Source: Micromonospora endolithica
GTDB taxonomy: Bacteria; Actinomycetota; Actinomycetes; Mycobacteriales; Micromonosporaceae
Assembly (NCBI RefSeq): GCF_003626595.1
Contig: NZ_RBAK01000011.1
Span: 140,982-204,981, forward strand
Direction of reading: 5' to 3'
DNA: 64,000 bases
Shown here: piece by piece, positions 51,464 to 60,110 of the stretch
Layout of the letters: every line of letters begins with the position of its first letter
How positions within the stretch are numbered: position 1 is the stretch's first letter
Program-made: the position numbers and the translations under genes
The notes under the pieces: generated by a model
What the model was told of the DNA's origin: nothing
What the model saw: the letters and a program-made list of their open reading frames with translations, nothing else
The model's database searches: none

Positions 51464-52471
51464 TCACGGCCGGTCCGCCGCCACGTCCGACTCCACCACG
51501 GTCGCCGAGGCGGCCGCCGCCTGCCGGGCCGCCTCCGCCTCCCGCAGCACCGCCCGACGCTGCTCGTACGCCTCGACGCCCTTGCTGGGCTTGCGGCGGC
51601 GCGGCGGCGCGGTGACGCCGGGGGCGAGCTTACGCGCGGACACCAGGAACGCGGTGTGGGCGATCATGCGGTGGTCGGGCCGGACCGCGAGACCCTCGGC
51701 GTGCCAGTCGCGCACCAGCGACTCCCAGGCCCGCGGCTCGGTCCAGCCGCCGCGCTCGCGCAGCGCCTCCACCAGCTCGGACAGCTGCGGGGTGGTGGCC
51801 ACGTAGCCGATGAACACCCCGCCGGGCACCAGCGCCCGTTCGACCATGTCGAGGGTCTCCCAGGGGGTGAGCATGTCGAGGATGATCCGGTCGAAGCCGG
51901 TCTCGGCGCACCCGGCGACATCGCCGACGTGCAACTGCCACGCGGGGTGCGGGCCGTTGAAGAACGCCTCCACGTTGCGCCGGGCGATCTGGGCGAAGTC
52001 GTCGCGCACCTCGTAGGAGTGCAGCTCGCCGGTGGTGCCGACGGCCCGCAGCAGCGAGCAGCTCAACGCGCCGGACCCGGCGCCGGCCTCCAGGACCTTC
52101 GCACCGGGGAAGACGTCGCCCATCGCGACGATCTGCGCGGCGTCCTTCGGGTAGATCACCTGCGCGCCGCGCGGCATCGACAGCACGTAGTCCGACAGCA
52201 GCGGGCGCAGCGCGAGGAACGCCGTGCCCCCGCCGGAGGTGGTCACCACGCTGCCGTCGGGCAGGCCGATGAGCGTGTCGTGCTTGAGGATGCCGCGATG
52301 GGTGTGGAACTCCTTGCCCGGCTCCAGCGTGACCGTGTGCATCCGGCCCTTCGGATCGGTCAGCTGCACCCAGTCACCGACGCGGAACGGTCCGCGGTGC
52401 ACGGGGGGCGGCGCCGGAACGACGGCGGTGGCGCCCGGGTCGAGCGGGGCGGCGGAGGGAGTTGCGGTCAC
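51464..52471 (-). CDS. trmI: tRNA (adenine-58-N1)-methyltransferase TrmI
   Basis: A 335-residue SAM-dependent methyltransferase: N-terminal substrate domain (GPFRVGDWVQLTDPKGRMHTVTL), PRGAQVIYPKDAAQIVAMGDVFPGAKVLEAGAGSGALS (SAM motif I), LHSYEVRDDFAQIARRNVEAFF and DRIILDMLTPWETLDMVERALVPGG. It makes m1A58 in the tRNA T-loop. It has a ~40-residue C-terminal extension. The GTG overlaps the M50 protease stop by 4 bases (GTGA), so it is translationally coupled. TrmI beside the proteasome genes is a common actinobacterial arrangement. Confidence 0.92.
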   Translation of the reverse strand: MTATPSAAPLDPGATAVVPAPPPVHRGPFRVGDWVQLTDPKGRMHTVTLEPGKEFHTHRGILKHDTLIGLPDGSVVTTSGGGTAFLALRPLLSDYVLSMPRGAQVIYPKDAAQIVAMGDVFPGAKVLEAGAGSGALSCSLLRAVGTTGELHSYEVRDDFAQIARRNVEAFFNGPHPAWQLHVGDVAGCAETGFDRIILDMLTPWETLDMVERALVPGGVFIGYVATTPQLSELVEALRERGGWTEPRAWESLVRDWHAEGLAVRPDHRMIAHTAFLVSARKLAPGVTAPPRRRKPSKGVEAYEQRRAVLREAEAARQAAAASATVVESDVAADRP

Positions 52472-53622
52472 GTGTTCATCTTCCGGTGAGGTTCGAGGAG
52501 CTGAGCCAGATCCGCGATGTGCAGGATGCCGACGACATCTTCGCCTGACGTCACGACGTACTGTGCGCCCGGGTGGGTCCGTACGAACTCCAGCACCCGC
52601 TCGCCGTCCAGTCCGACCGGCATCGCGGGCAGGCCGTCCAGGGACCGGGCCACCGCGTCGACGGCCAGCCAGGGGCGGCGCTCGACGGGTACGGCCCCGG
52701 CCGCGGCCGGGTCTACCAGGCCCACCGGGCGGCCCGCGGAGTCCGCCACCAGCACCGCGGCATCCGGTCGGGGTCCGGCGCCGCGGCGGCGCTCGGCCTC
52801 CGCCAGCGGCGTGCCGGTGGGTACGGAGAGCGCCGGCCGGGCCAGCCGGGCCAGGTCGATCAGCGGCAGCCGACGGCTGACCCGGGCCACCCGGATGGAC
52901 TGCCCGGCGCCGCGCCACAGGGTGAAGGCGACCAACAGCATCAGCGGCAGCGCCAGCGGCGCGAGGAAGCCCCACAGGGTGAGCAGGGCCACCAGCAGCA
53001 CGGTGCCGACGGCGACCGCGCGGCCCACCCACCCGGCGATCTCGGTGGCGCGGTGCCGGTCGCCGGTCGCCGCCCAGACGGCGGCCCGCAGCGCCCGTCC
53101 GCCGTCCAGCGGCAGCCCGGGCAGGATGTTGAACAGGGCCACGATGACGTTGCTGACCGCCAGTTGGAAGGCGAGCTGGTTGAGCACCGTCCGGTCGGGC
53201 AGGGCGAGGGTGGCGGCGACGGCGGCCACGCCGAGCACGGCGGACACCGCCGGCCCGGCCAGCGACACCAGCAGGTCCACCCGCGGGGACGGGGCGTCGC
53301 GGTCCATCTCGGTGTACCCGCCGAGCAGCTCCAGGGTGATCCCGCGCACGCCGATGCCGTACCGGCGGGCGGTCAACGCGTGGCCCAGCTCGTGCAGCAG
53401 CACCGAGCCGAGCAGCGACACCACGAAGCCGAAGCCGATCAGGTAGCCGGCGATCTGCGGCAGGTCGAGCTGGCGGCGGGCGAACTCCGCGTAGAGGACG
53501 GTGACCAGCAGCGCCAGCAACACCATCGAGCTGTTGAGGTGCAGCGGTACGCCGAAGACCCGGCCCACCGTGACACCGGGACTCCGGCCGCTCCGGCGGG
53601 GTGCTCGTCTGGTCCGCTCCAC
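52468..53622 (-). CDS. M50-family site-2-type membrane protease with CBS domains
   Basis: A 384-residue membrane zinc protease: HELGH (77-81) in a membrane helix, and NILPGLPLDGGRALRA as second motif (Asp metal ligand), with about six helices. The C-terminal part (residues ~255-380) holds two CBS-like units (DAAVLVADSAGRPVGLVDP, QYVVTSGEDVVGILHIADLAQL). This is the Rip3/SpoIVFB-like class that cuts membrane proteins and is regulated by nucleotides. GTG at 53622 is 7 bases past a TAGCAT box (leaderless). Operon with trmI. Confidence 0.9.
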   Translation of the reverse strand: MERTRRAPRRSGRSPGVTVGRVFGVPLHLNSSMVLLALLVTVLYAEFARRQLDLPQIAGYLIGFGFVVSLLGSVLLHELGHALTARRYGIGVRGITLELLGGYTEMDRDAPSPRVDLLVSLAGPAVSAVLGVAAVAATLALPDRTVLNQLAFQLAVSNVIVALFNILPGLPLDGGRALRAAVWAATGDRHRATEIAGWVGRAVAVGTVLLVALLTLWGFLAPLALPLMLLVAFTLWRGAGQSIRVARVSRRLPLIDLARLARPALSVPTGTPLAEAERRRGAGPRPDAAVLVADSAGRPVGLVDPAAAGAVPVERRPWLAVDAVARSLDGLPAMPVGLDGERVLEFVRTHPGAQYVVTSGEDVVGILHIADLAQLLEPHRKMNT

Positions 53623-53629
53623 CGGCCCG

Positions 53630-53635
53630 ATGCTA
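53630..53635 (-). promoter_or_regulatory. TAGCAT -10 box, leaderless M50 protease
   Basis: TAGCAT is followed by 7 bases and the GTG at 53622. Confidence 0.55.
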
Positions 53636-53691
53636 CGCGGCGGGAGATCACCAACCGGAGCGGCGACCCGGATGGTGTCGGACCGGTGGCC

Positions 53692-53697
53692 TAACCT
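53692..53697 (+). promoter_or_regulatory. TAACCT -10 box, leaderless RecB-like gene
   Basis: TAACCT is followed by 7 bases and the ATG at 53705; divergent from the M50 promoter, 57 bases away. Confidence 0.55.
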
Positions 53698-53704
53698 TCC
53701 GGAC

Positions 53705-54631
53705 ATGACGGCGGAACCGGTGACGACCCAGCAGCCCGAGCCCTCCCCCGAGGTGCCGGCCGAGCTGCCGGCGACGGTGCGGGCGTCGCTGTCGCCGTCG
53801 CGCGCGGCGGACTTCAAGACCTGCCCGCTGCTCTACCGGTTCCGCAGCATCGACCGGCTGCCCGAGAGGCCGACCGTCGAGCAGGCCCGGGGCACGCTGG
53901 TGCACGCGGTGCTGGAGCGGCTGTTCGACCTGCCGGCGACCGGCCGGACCCCGGACGCCGCCGGCGACCTGGTGTCCCCGCAGTGGGACCGGCTGGTCAC
54001 CGAGCAGCCGGAGCTGTCCGGTCTGTTCGCCGACGGTGACGAGCAGGCCACGGCGGCGTTCCTGCGGTCGGCCGCCGGGCTGCTGGAGGGCTACTTCACC
54101 GTGGAGGACCCGCGCCGGCTGGAGCCGGCGGAGCGGGAGAGCCTGATCTCCGCGGTGGTTGACGGGGAGTTGTTGATCCGGGGCTACCTGGACCGGCTGG
54201 ACGTGGCCCCGGACGGCGCGCTGCGGGTGGTCGACTACAAGACCGGCGGCGCGCCCCGGGAGGCGTTCGAGGCCCGGGCGCTGTTCCAGCTGAAGTTCTA
54301 CGCCCTGGTGCTGTGGCGCACCCGGGGCGTGGTGCCGCGGGTGCTGCGGCTGCTCTACCTCAAGGACGCCGAGGTCTGCGACTACGCCCCCGACGCCGAG
54401 GAGCTGGTGCGTTTCGAGCGCACCGTGGTCGCGCTGTGGCGGGCGATCGAGGCGGCGACCGCCGCGCAGGATTTCCGGCCCCGCCCGAGCCGGCTCTGCG
54501 ACTGGTGCAGCCACCAGGCGCTCTGCCCCAGCTACGGCGGCACCCCACCGCCGTTCCCGGTCCGGGTGGCCACCCCGGATCCGCTGCGCGACGCCCGGAC
54601 CACGCCGGTGCCCCCCGGCGCCGACGAGTAA
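53705..54631 (+). CDS. RecB-family exonuclease (PD-(D/E)XK)
   Basis: A 308-residue nuclease of the Cas4/RecB-C family: SPSRAADFKTCPLLYRFRSIDRLPE (first Cys), RGTLVHAVLERLF, then the active-site Asp in RGYLDRLDVAPDGALRVVDYKTGGAP, and the C-terminal RLCDWCSHQALCPSY with three more Cys. The four cysteines would bind a [4Fe-4S] cluster, as in AddB and Cas4. A common stand-alone actinobacterial gene next to the trmI-protease pair; probably acts in DNA-end repair. Leaderless start. Confidence 0.9.
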   Translation: MTAEPVTTQQPEPSPEVPAELPATVRASLSPSRAADFKTCPLLYRFRSIDRLPERPTVEQARGTLVHAVLERLFDLPATGRTPDAAGDLVSPQWDRLVTEQPELSGLFADGDEQATAAFLRSAAGLLEGYFTVEDPRRLEPAERESLISAVVDGELLIRGYLDRLDVAPDGALRVVDYKTGGAPREAFEARALFQLKFYALVLWRTRGVVPRVLRLLYLKDAEVCDYAPDAEELVRFERTVVALWRAIEAATAAQDFRPRPSRLCDWCSHQALCPSYGGTPPPFPVRVATPDPLRDARTTPVPPGADE

Positions 54632-55708
54632 CGCCCCGCCCGACCCCGCACCACCCGGTCCCCCGCCCTCGCGCATCCCGGCGGCCCTTCCGGCGTTTCG
54701 CCCGCGCCCCGCCCCCGACCGGTCCTCGCGCGCCCACCGGCCCACCCACACCGTCCTCGCACCCCGCCGGCCCACCCGCACCGTCCCGCACCCCGGCGGT
54801 CCGCCCGGCACCGTCCCGCACTCTGGCGGCCCATCCGCGCCCGCCCGGACCGCCCCCGCACCGTCCTCACACCCACCCACCCGGTCCGGTAGCCCTGCCC
54901 GTCCACCTGGTCCGCACGGCCTCGGTCGGCTCGGCGCGACGGCGGTGGCCGGCCCGAACCCGCGGCGGTCCCGGCCCGGGCCAATCGGCGCCCTGGTGTG
55001 GCCCCCACCGCGACGACCGGCCTTTCTCGCCGGATCCGCCCGTTCCGCGCGGTGGCCGGGCACACTCCTGGGCGTTCTCTCGCGGGTCGCATCCGTCCGC
55101 GCGCGACCAGCGGTACGGATCCCCCAAGATCCACTCGATGTCATTGATATCGGGGTGATCGCCGCCCGGGACACCCCGATATCAATGACACCGAGTGGAT
55201 CTTGGAATGGGACGGTGACGTCCGGCGGTGAACCGGGGCCACGCCGGCCGTCCCCGACCGGTAGGGTCCCCCTGAAGATCATGGGCGCCGCACGGGCTCG
55301 TCCCGCCCAGACCCGACCAGGTCGGCACCGGAACCGTCGGGGTCGGCAGGCTGCCACCGTCTACGGTGGTTTCCGGCGGGTTCGGGCGCGACCGGACCAG
55401 CTCACCGAGGCCGCGGCGCTGCGGCTCCGGACGGCGGACGGGGTACGGGTCCGGCCGGTACCGACCGGAGACCGGTGGCGACCGGAGACCGGCTCCGGTC
55501 GACGACGGCACACCCGGGCACCGTCCCGGAACACGGGTGGAAGCCCGAACACGAGTGAAGCCCGGAACATTGGACGACGCTCGGCACCGCGACGCCGAAG
55601 GCGAAGCCCGCCGGCAGCGCGCGGACCGCAGCACCTGACCGCAGCGCCTGGACGCGGGCGCCTGGACCGCAGCACCCGGGCGCCGCCCGGAGCACGGGGA
55701 GAGAGCAG
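54632..55708. other. Gene-free, repeat-rich kilobase
   Basis: No convincing gene on either strand. From ~54690 to 54890 units like GCACCGTCC and GGCCCACCCGC recur irregularly, giving Pro/Thr-rich nonsense frames. From ~55460 to 55690 short near-repeats occur (ACCGGAGACCGG; GAACACGG/GAACACGAG; ACCGCAGC-ACC). Between them is a near-perfect 34-bp-arm palindrome. It may be a decayed gene or an insertion hot spot; promoters for the downstream response regulator should be at its right end. Confidence 0.6.
55124..55205. repeat. Long palindromic repeat element
   Basis: Arms 55124-55157 and 55172-55205 are complementary at 33 of 34 positions around a 14-base loop; each runs from CCAAGATCCACTCG to ATATCGGGGTG. 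It is far more A+T-rich in its middle (TCATTGATATC) than the flanks. Part of it recurs, degraded, at 20560-20613. It is probably a REP/BIME-like or MITE-like mobile palindrome. Confidence 0.8.
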
Positions 55709-56395
55709 ATGACCGACGGCACGACCGGGACACGTCCGGTCCGCATCCTGCTGGTGGACGACCAGCCGTTGCTGCGGACCGGTTTCCGGATGGTGCTGGG
55801 CGCGGAGGCCGACCTGGACGTGGTGGCCGAGGCCGGAGACGGCGTGGAGGCGGTGGACCTGGCCCGCCGCCTGCTGCCGGACGTGGTGCTGATGGACGTC
55901 CGGATGCCCCGGATGGACGGGGTGAGCGCCACCCGGGCGATCGTCGACGCCCGGCTGCCGGTGCGGGTGCTGATCCTGACGACGTTCGACCTGGACGAGT
56001 ACGTGGTGGGGGCGCTGCGGGCCGGTGCGAGCGGTTTCCTGGCCAAGGACGTCCCGGCGGAGGACCTGGTGGCGGCCATCCGCACGGTCGCTGCCGGGGA
56101 CGCGGTGGTGGCGCCGCGGATCCTCCGCCGGCTGCTGGACCGGTTCGCCGGCGTGCTGCCCGATCCGGCGGCCACTCCGCCGCGGGTGCTCAGCACGCTC
56201 ACCGACCGGGAGCGCGAGGTGCTGGTGCAGGTGGCCCGGGGGCTGTCGAACGCGGAGATCGCCCGGGCGTTGTCGGTAAGCGAGACCACGATCAAGACCC
56301 ATGTCGGCCACCTGCTCACCAAGCTGGGGCTACGCGACCGGGTGCAGGCCGTGGTGCTGGCGTACGAGTCGGGTCTGGTCCGTCCCCGGGCGTAG
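55709..56395 (+). CDS. NarL/FixJ-type response regulator
   Basis: A 228-residue regulator with a canonical receiver (acid pair Asp17/Asp18, phospho-Asp63 in VVLMDVRMPRMDG, Lys in FLAKDVP) and LuxR-type helix-turn-helix (TLTDREREVLVQVARGLSNAEIARALSVSETTIKTHVGHLLTKLG). Unlike the two RamR-like proteins it has all switch residues, so normal phosphorylation is expected, but no histidine kinase lies beside it. It precedes an ABC exporter with palindromic sites in its leader; probably its target. ATG with GGGGAGA upstream. Confidence 0.92.
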   Translation: MTDGTTGTRPVRILLVDDQPLLRTGFRMVLGAEADLDVVAEAGDGVEAVDLARRLLPDVVLMDVRMPRMDGVSATRAIVDARLPVRVLILTTFDLDEYVVGALRAGASGFLAKDVPAEDLVAAIRTVAAGDAVVAPRILRRLLDRFAGVLPDPAATPPRVLSTLTDREREVLVQVARGLSNAEIARALSVSETTIKTHVGHLLTKLGLRDRVQAVVLAYESGLVRPRA

Positions 56396-56497
56396 GGCGT
56401 GCTCGCGGCGTACCTCTTCCGGCGTACGACGGGATGGGTCCGTGGTGCGACGGCGCCGTTGTCGGCGTCACCTACCGTGACCAGCGGGGGCGCGGTG

Positions 56498-56582
56498 GGG
56501 TTGACCCTGACGCGGCGTCACGGGGCAGGCTCGGCGCGGCCGTGGGAATGGCTTCGCCTTCCCGGTCGGTCAGGGTCAACCC
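56498..56582 (+). promoter_or_regulatory. Inverted repeats upstream of ABC exporter
   Basis: GGGTTGACCCTGAC (56498-56511) is repeated in inverted form as GTCAGGGTCAACCC (56569-56582). The second copy lies in a local palindrome TCAGGGT-CA-ACCCTGA (56570-56585), the 7-2-7 layout typical of NarL-type operators. It lies between the regulator gene and the exporter, so it may be the regulator's binding site. Confidence 0.55.
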
Positions 56583-56731
56583 TGAGTGGCGATGGGGGCT
56601 ACCCGCAGCGCGAAATCCGCCTCGACTCCGCCCGGAGTCGGACGGACCGGCGTCGGGAAGCGCCGATGATGGGACTGCCGCGCCGGACCAGCGGGGGCGG
56701 TGCGGATGAGACGGACGACGAGGGAGAAGAC

Positions 56732-57499
56732 GTGACGGCGACGGTAGGACCGCAGGCGCAGGCCGCGGCCCGGGCGAACGACGTGTGGAAGGTGTACGGC
56801 AGCGGCGAGGCACAGGTCATGGCCCTACGGGGGGTCACCGCCGAGTTCGAGCGGGGCCGGTTCACCGCGATCATGGGCCCGTCGGGCTCGGGCAAGTCGA
56901 CGTTGATGCACTGCCTGGCCGGCCTGGACTCGGTGACCCGGGGGACGGTGGCGATCGGCGACACCACCGTCACCGGGCTCGGCGACGCCGGCCTGACGAA
57001 GCTGCGCCGGGACAAGGTCGGCTTCATCTTCCAGCAGTTCAACCTGCTGCCCACCCTGACGGCCAAGGAGAACATCCTGCTGCCGCTGTCGATCGCCGGC
57101 CGCAAGCCGGACCCGGCGTGGTACGACACGGTGATCGCCACGGTCGGTCTGCAGGACCGGCTGGGTCACCGGCCGGCGCAGTTGTCCGGCGGGCAGCAGC
57201 AGCGGGTGGCGTGCGCCCGTGCCCTGGTGTCCCGCCCCGACGTGATCTTCGCCGACGAGCCGACCGGCAACCTGGACTCCCGCTCCGGGGCGGAGGTGCT
57301 GAACTTCCTGCGCACCTCGGTACGCGAGTACGGCCAGACGATCGTGATGGTCACCCACGACCCGACGGCCGCCGCGTACGCCGACCGGGTGGTGTTCCTC
57401 GCCGACGGGCAGATCGTCTCGGAGCTGATCGAGCCGACCGCGGAGACCGTGCTGGACACCATGAAGAAGCTGGACACGCCGGCCGAGGTGGGCAGCTGA
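56732..57499 (+). CDS. ABC transporter ATPase (MacB/LolD type)
   Basis: A 255-residue ATPase: Walker A GPSGSGKST, Q-loop FIFQQFNLLPTLTAKEN, signature LSGGQQQRVACARAL, Walker B VIFADEPTGNLDSRSG and the H-loop VTHDP. This is the LolD/MacB-type ATPase that partners FtsX-like permeases. GTG at 56732 with AGGGAGAAG; the N-terminal ~13 residues are Ala-rich. Its stop overlaps the permease start by one base (TGATG). Confidence 0.93.
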   Translation: MTATVGPQAQAAARANDVWKVYGSGEAQVMALRGVTAEFERGRFTAIMGPSGSGKSTLMHCLAGLDSVTRGTVAIGDTTVTGLGDAGLTKLRRDKVGFIFQQFNLLPTLTAKENILLPLSIAGRKPDPAWYDTVIATVGLQDRLGHRPAQLSGGQQQRVACARALVSRPDVIFADEPTGNLDSRSGAEVLNFLRTSVREYGQTIVMVTHDPTAAAYADRVVFLADGQIVSELIEPTAETVLDTMKKLDTPAEVGS

Positions 57500-60051
57500 T
57501 GCTCCGCGCGACACTGAAGAGCCTGCTGGCCCGCAAGCTGCGGCTGATCCTCTCCGGGCTGGCGGTGGTGCTCGGCGTCATGTTCGTGTCGGGGGCGTTC
57601 GTGCTCACCGACACCCTCGGCCGCTCCTTCGACGCGGTCTTCGCCGAGGGCACCTCCGAGATCGACGTGAACGTCGCGGCGAAGCCGAAGGTGGCGTTGA
57701 GCGAGGTCCAGGGCGAGCAGGTGGCCGCGCCGCTGCCGGCGGCGACGGTGGACCGGGTCAAGCAGGTGCCGGGCGTGACCGACGCGGTGGGTGTGGTCGC
57801 CGCCGACGGTGCCCTGCTGGTTGGCAGCAACGGCAAGGTGGTCACCTCGTTCGGTCCGCCGCAACTCGGCGAGAACTGGGTGGGCGAGAGTGATCTGCTA
57901 CGGCTGAGGGAGGGCCGCGCGCCGCAGGCCGACGACGAGATCGCCGTCAACGCGGCGCTGGCGAAGGCGGGCCGGGTCGCGGTGGGCGACCGCGTCGGCG
58001 TGGAGACCGTGTTCGGGTCGCAGGAGAAGTTCACCCTGGTCGGCATCGTCGGCTACAGCGGCGACCGGGAGTCCATCGGCGGCCTCAACGAGGTCTTCTT
58101 CACGACCCCGGTGGCGCAGAAGCTGATGCTGGGCCAGCCGGACACGTTCAGCAGCATCACGGTCACCGCGGCCGACGGGGTCACCCCGGAGGCGCTGCGG
58201 GACGACGTGGCCGCCGCGCTCGGCGACTCCTTCCAGGTCAAGACCGGCGAGGAGCTGGCGGCCGACTCGGCGGCGAGCCTGAAGGAGGGGTTGGCCTTCT
58301 TCAACCGGATCCTGCTGGGCTTCGCGGCGGTGGCGCTGCTGGTCGGCACCTTCCTGATCCTCAACACGTTCTCCATCATCGTGGCCCAGCGCACCCGCGA
58401 GTTGGCGCTGATGCGGGCGATCGGCGCGAGCGGCCGGCAGGTCATCGGCTCGGTGGTGCTGGAGGCGGTGGTGGTGGGCCTGATCGCCTCGGTGCTCGGC
58501 CTGGCCGCCGGCATCGGCATCGGCGCGCTGCTGGCGTGGTTGTTCGGCAACCTGGCCGGCGGGCTCACCCTGGCCGGGATCGCGGTGCCCCCGGCGGCGG
58601 TGATCGGCGCGTTCGCGGTCGGCCTGCTGATCACGGTGGTGGCGGCGTTGCTGCCGGCGCTGCGGGCGGCCCGGATCCCGCCGATCGCCGCGATGCAGGA
58701 CGTGGCGACCCCGGACCGGCCGTTGACGAAGGTGACCGTGGCCGGCGGCATCGTCACCGCGATCGGTGGCACGCTGCTCTTCCTCGGCCTCAGCGGCAAC
58801 GCCCGGGGCAACACCCTGCCCACCATCCTGGCCGGCGTGCTGTTCGCGTTCATCGGCGTGGCGCTGCTGACCCCGCTGATCAGCCGGCCGGTGGTGAGCC
58901 TGCTCGGCGCGGTGTTCGCCTGGTCGGTGCCGGGCAAGCTGGGCCGGCTCAACTCCGGGCGCAACCCCCGGCGTACCGCGATCACCGCGGCGGCGCTGAT
59001 GGTCGGCATCGCCCTGGTCACCGGCGTCACGGTGATCCTGGACTCGGCCAAGGGCAGCATCGGCAAGCTGGCCCAGGACAGCATCAAGGCGGAACTGGTC
59101 ATCGCCGGTGTGCAGAGCGGCCCTCGGCCGCCGAGCTTCGACCCGGCGGTGCTGGAGAAGGCCGCGGCGCTCCCGGGTGTGCAGCTGGTCGACGGCGAGT
59201 ACGGCGACCTGGCCGTGGTCGGCGGGGAGCAGACCTGGGTTGGGGCGTCGAGTGACGTCAGCGCGCTGCGGCGGATCTTCAGCGCCGAGGCGACCGCCGG
59301 TGACATCGACCGGCTCGCGCCGGACCAGATGCTGGTCAGTTCCGACACGGCGGAGGCGCGGGGCCTGTCGGTCGGCTCGACGGTACCGGTGCAGCTGTCC
59401 CGGGGCGAGCCGCGCACCTACACGGTCTCCGGCATCTACGCCAGCTCCGAGCTGACCAACCCGATGGTGCTGCCGGTGGAGGCGACGAAGGACTTCGCCG
59501 TCCCGAAGCCGATCCAGGGTTTCCTCCAGCTCGCCCCCGGAACCCGGGTCGCCGACGTGCAGCCGCAGGTCGAGGCGCTGCTCGCGGACAGCCCGACGGT
59601 GTCGGTCGCCGACCGGGAGGCGTTCATCGAGCAGCAGACCGGGCAACTCGACGGCCTGCTCACGATGATCCAGATCCTGTTGGCGCTGGCCATCGTGATC
59701 GCCGTGCTGGGCGTCGTCAACACCCTCGCGCTGTCGGTGCTGGAGCGCACCCGGGAGCTGGGCCTGCTGCGGGCGATCGGCCTGCGGCGCTCGCAGACGA
59801 TGCGGATGATCACCGTCGAGGCGGTGGTGATCTCGGTGTTCGGCGCGCTGCTCGGCCTCGCGGTCGGCACCGGGCTCGGCGCGGCCGTGGTGGAGGCGCT
59901 CCGCGACGAGGGCATCACCGACCTGGTGCTCCCCTGGGGTCAGATGGGGATCATGTTGGGGCTGGCGGCGCTGGTCGGGGTGGTGGCCGCGGTGCTGCCC
60001 GCGATCCGCGCCGCGCGGATCAACGTCCTGGGCGCGATCGCCCACGACTGA
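57499..60051 (+). CDS. ABC transporter permease (FtsX-like, two-domain)
   Basis: An 850-residue permease. The first membrane helix (ARKLRLILSGLAVVLGVMFVSGAFVLTDTLG) is followed by a large extracytoplasmic domain, three helices with the FtsX motif (RILLGFAAVALLVGTFLILNTFSIIVAQRTRELALMRAIGASGRQV), then a second copy of this layout (TAITAAALMVGIALVTGVTVIL; second domain; NTLALSVLERTRELGLLRAIGLRRSQTMRM). Such exporters remove lipids, antibiotics or peptides by a mechanotransmission mechanism. It is co-translated with the ATPase and probably governed by the NarL-type regulator. Confidence 0.93.
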   Translation: MLRATLKSLLARKLRLILSGLAVVLGVMFVSGAFVLTDTLGRSFDAVFAEGTSEIDVNVAAKPKVALSEVQGEQVAAPLPAATVDRVKQVPGVTDAVGVVAADGALLVGSNGKVVTSFGPPQLGENWVGESDLLRLREGRAPQADDEIAVNAALAKAGRVAVGDRVGVETVFGSQEKFTLVGIVGYSGDRESIGGLNEVFFTTPVAQKLMLGQPDTFSSITVTAADGVTPEALRDDVAAALGDSFQVKTGEELAADSAASLKEGLAFFNRILLGFAAVALLVGTFLILNTFSIIVAQRTRELALMRAIGASGRQVIGSVVLEAVVVGLIASVLGLAAGIGIGALLAWLFGNLAGGLTLAGIAVPPAAVIGAFAVGLLITVVAALLPALRAARIPPIAAMQDVATPDRPLTKVTVAGGIVTAIGGTLLFLGLSGNARGNTLPTILAGVLFAFIGVALLTPLISRPVVSLLGAVFAWSVPGKLGRLNSGRNPRRTAITAAALMVGIALVTGVTVILDSAKGSIGKLAQDSIKAELVIAGVQSGPRPPSFDPAVLEKAAALPGVQLVDGEYGDLAVVGGEQTWVGASSDVSALRRIFSAEATAGDIDRLAPDQMLVSSDTAEARGLSVGSTVPVQLSRGEPRTYTVSGIYASSELTNPMVLPVEATKDFAVPKPIQGFLQLAPGTRVADVQPQVEALLADSPTVSVADREAFIEQQTGQLDGLLTMIQILLALAIVIAVLGVVNTLALSVLERTRELGLLRAIGLRRSQTMRMITVEAVVISVFGALLGLAVGTGLGAAVVEALRDEGITDLVLPWGQMGIMLGLAALVGVVAAVLPAIRAARINVLGAIAHD

Positions 60052-60062
60052 GCGAGGTAAGG

Positions 60063-60110
60063 AAGGGCCCCCTGTTAACGCCTGGCGTATAGCAGGGGGC
60101 CCCTTTTAAC
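60063..60110. terminator. Hairpin with TTAACGC repeats between convergent genes
   Basis: AAGGGCCCCCTG (60063-60074) pairs with CAGGGGGCCCCTT (60093-60105) with one bulged C, followed by TTTTAAC. TTAACGC occurs on either side (60075 and 60106 regions). It ends the permease transcript and, in reverse, the HAD gene. I recall similar elements in many Micromonospora intergenic regions; that should be checked. Confidence 0.75.

Noticed and set aside
54660..54890. Possible CRISPR-like or tandem-repeat array
   Set aside because: Units vary in length and sequence with no constant spacer size; it is low-complexity Pro/Thr-type sequence, not an array.
57898..60045. Long minus-strand frame opposite the FtsX-like permease
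   Set aside because: Repetitive Gln/His/Arg-rich translation arising from the reverse of GC-rich codons; the permease on the plus strand is unambiguous.
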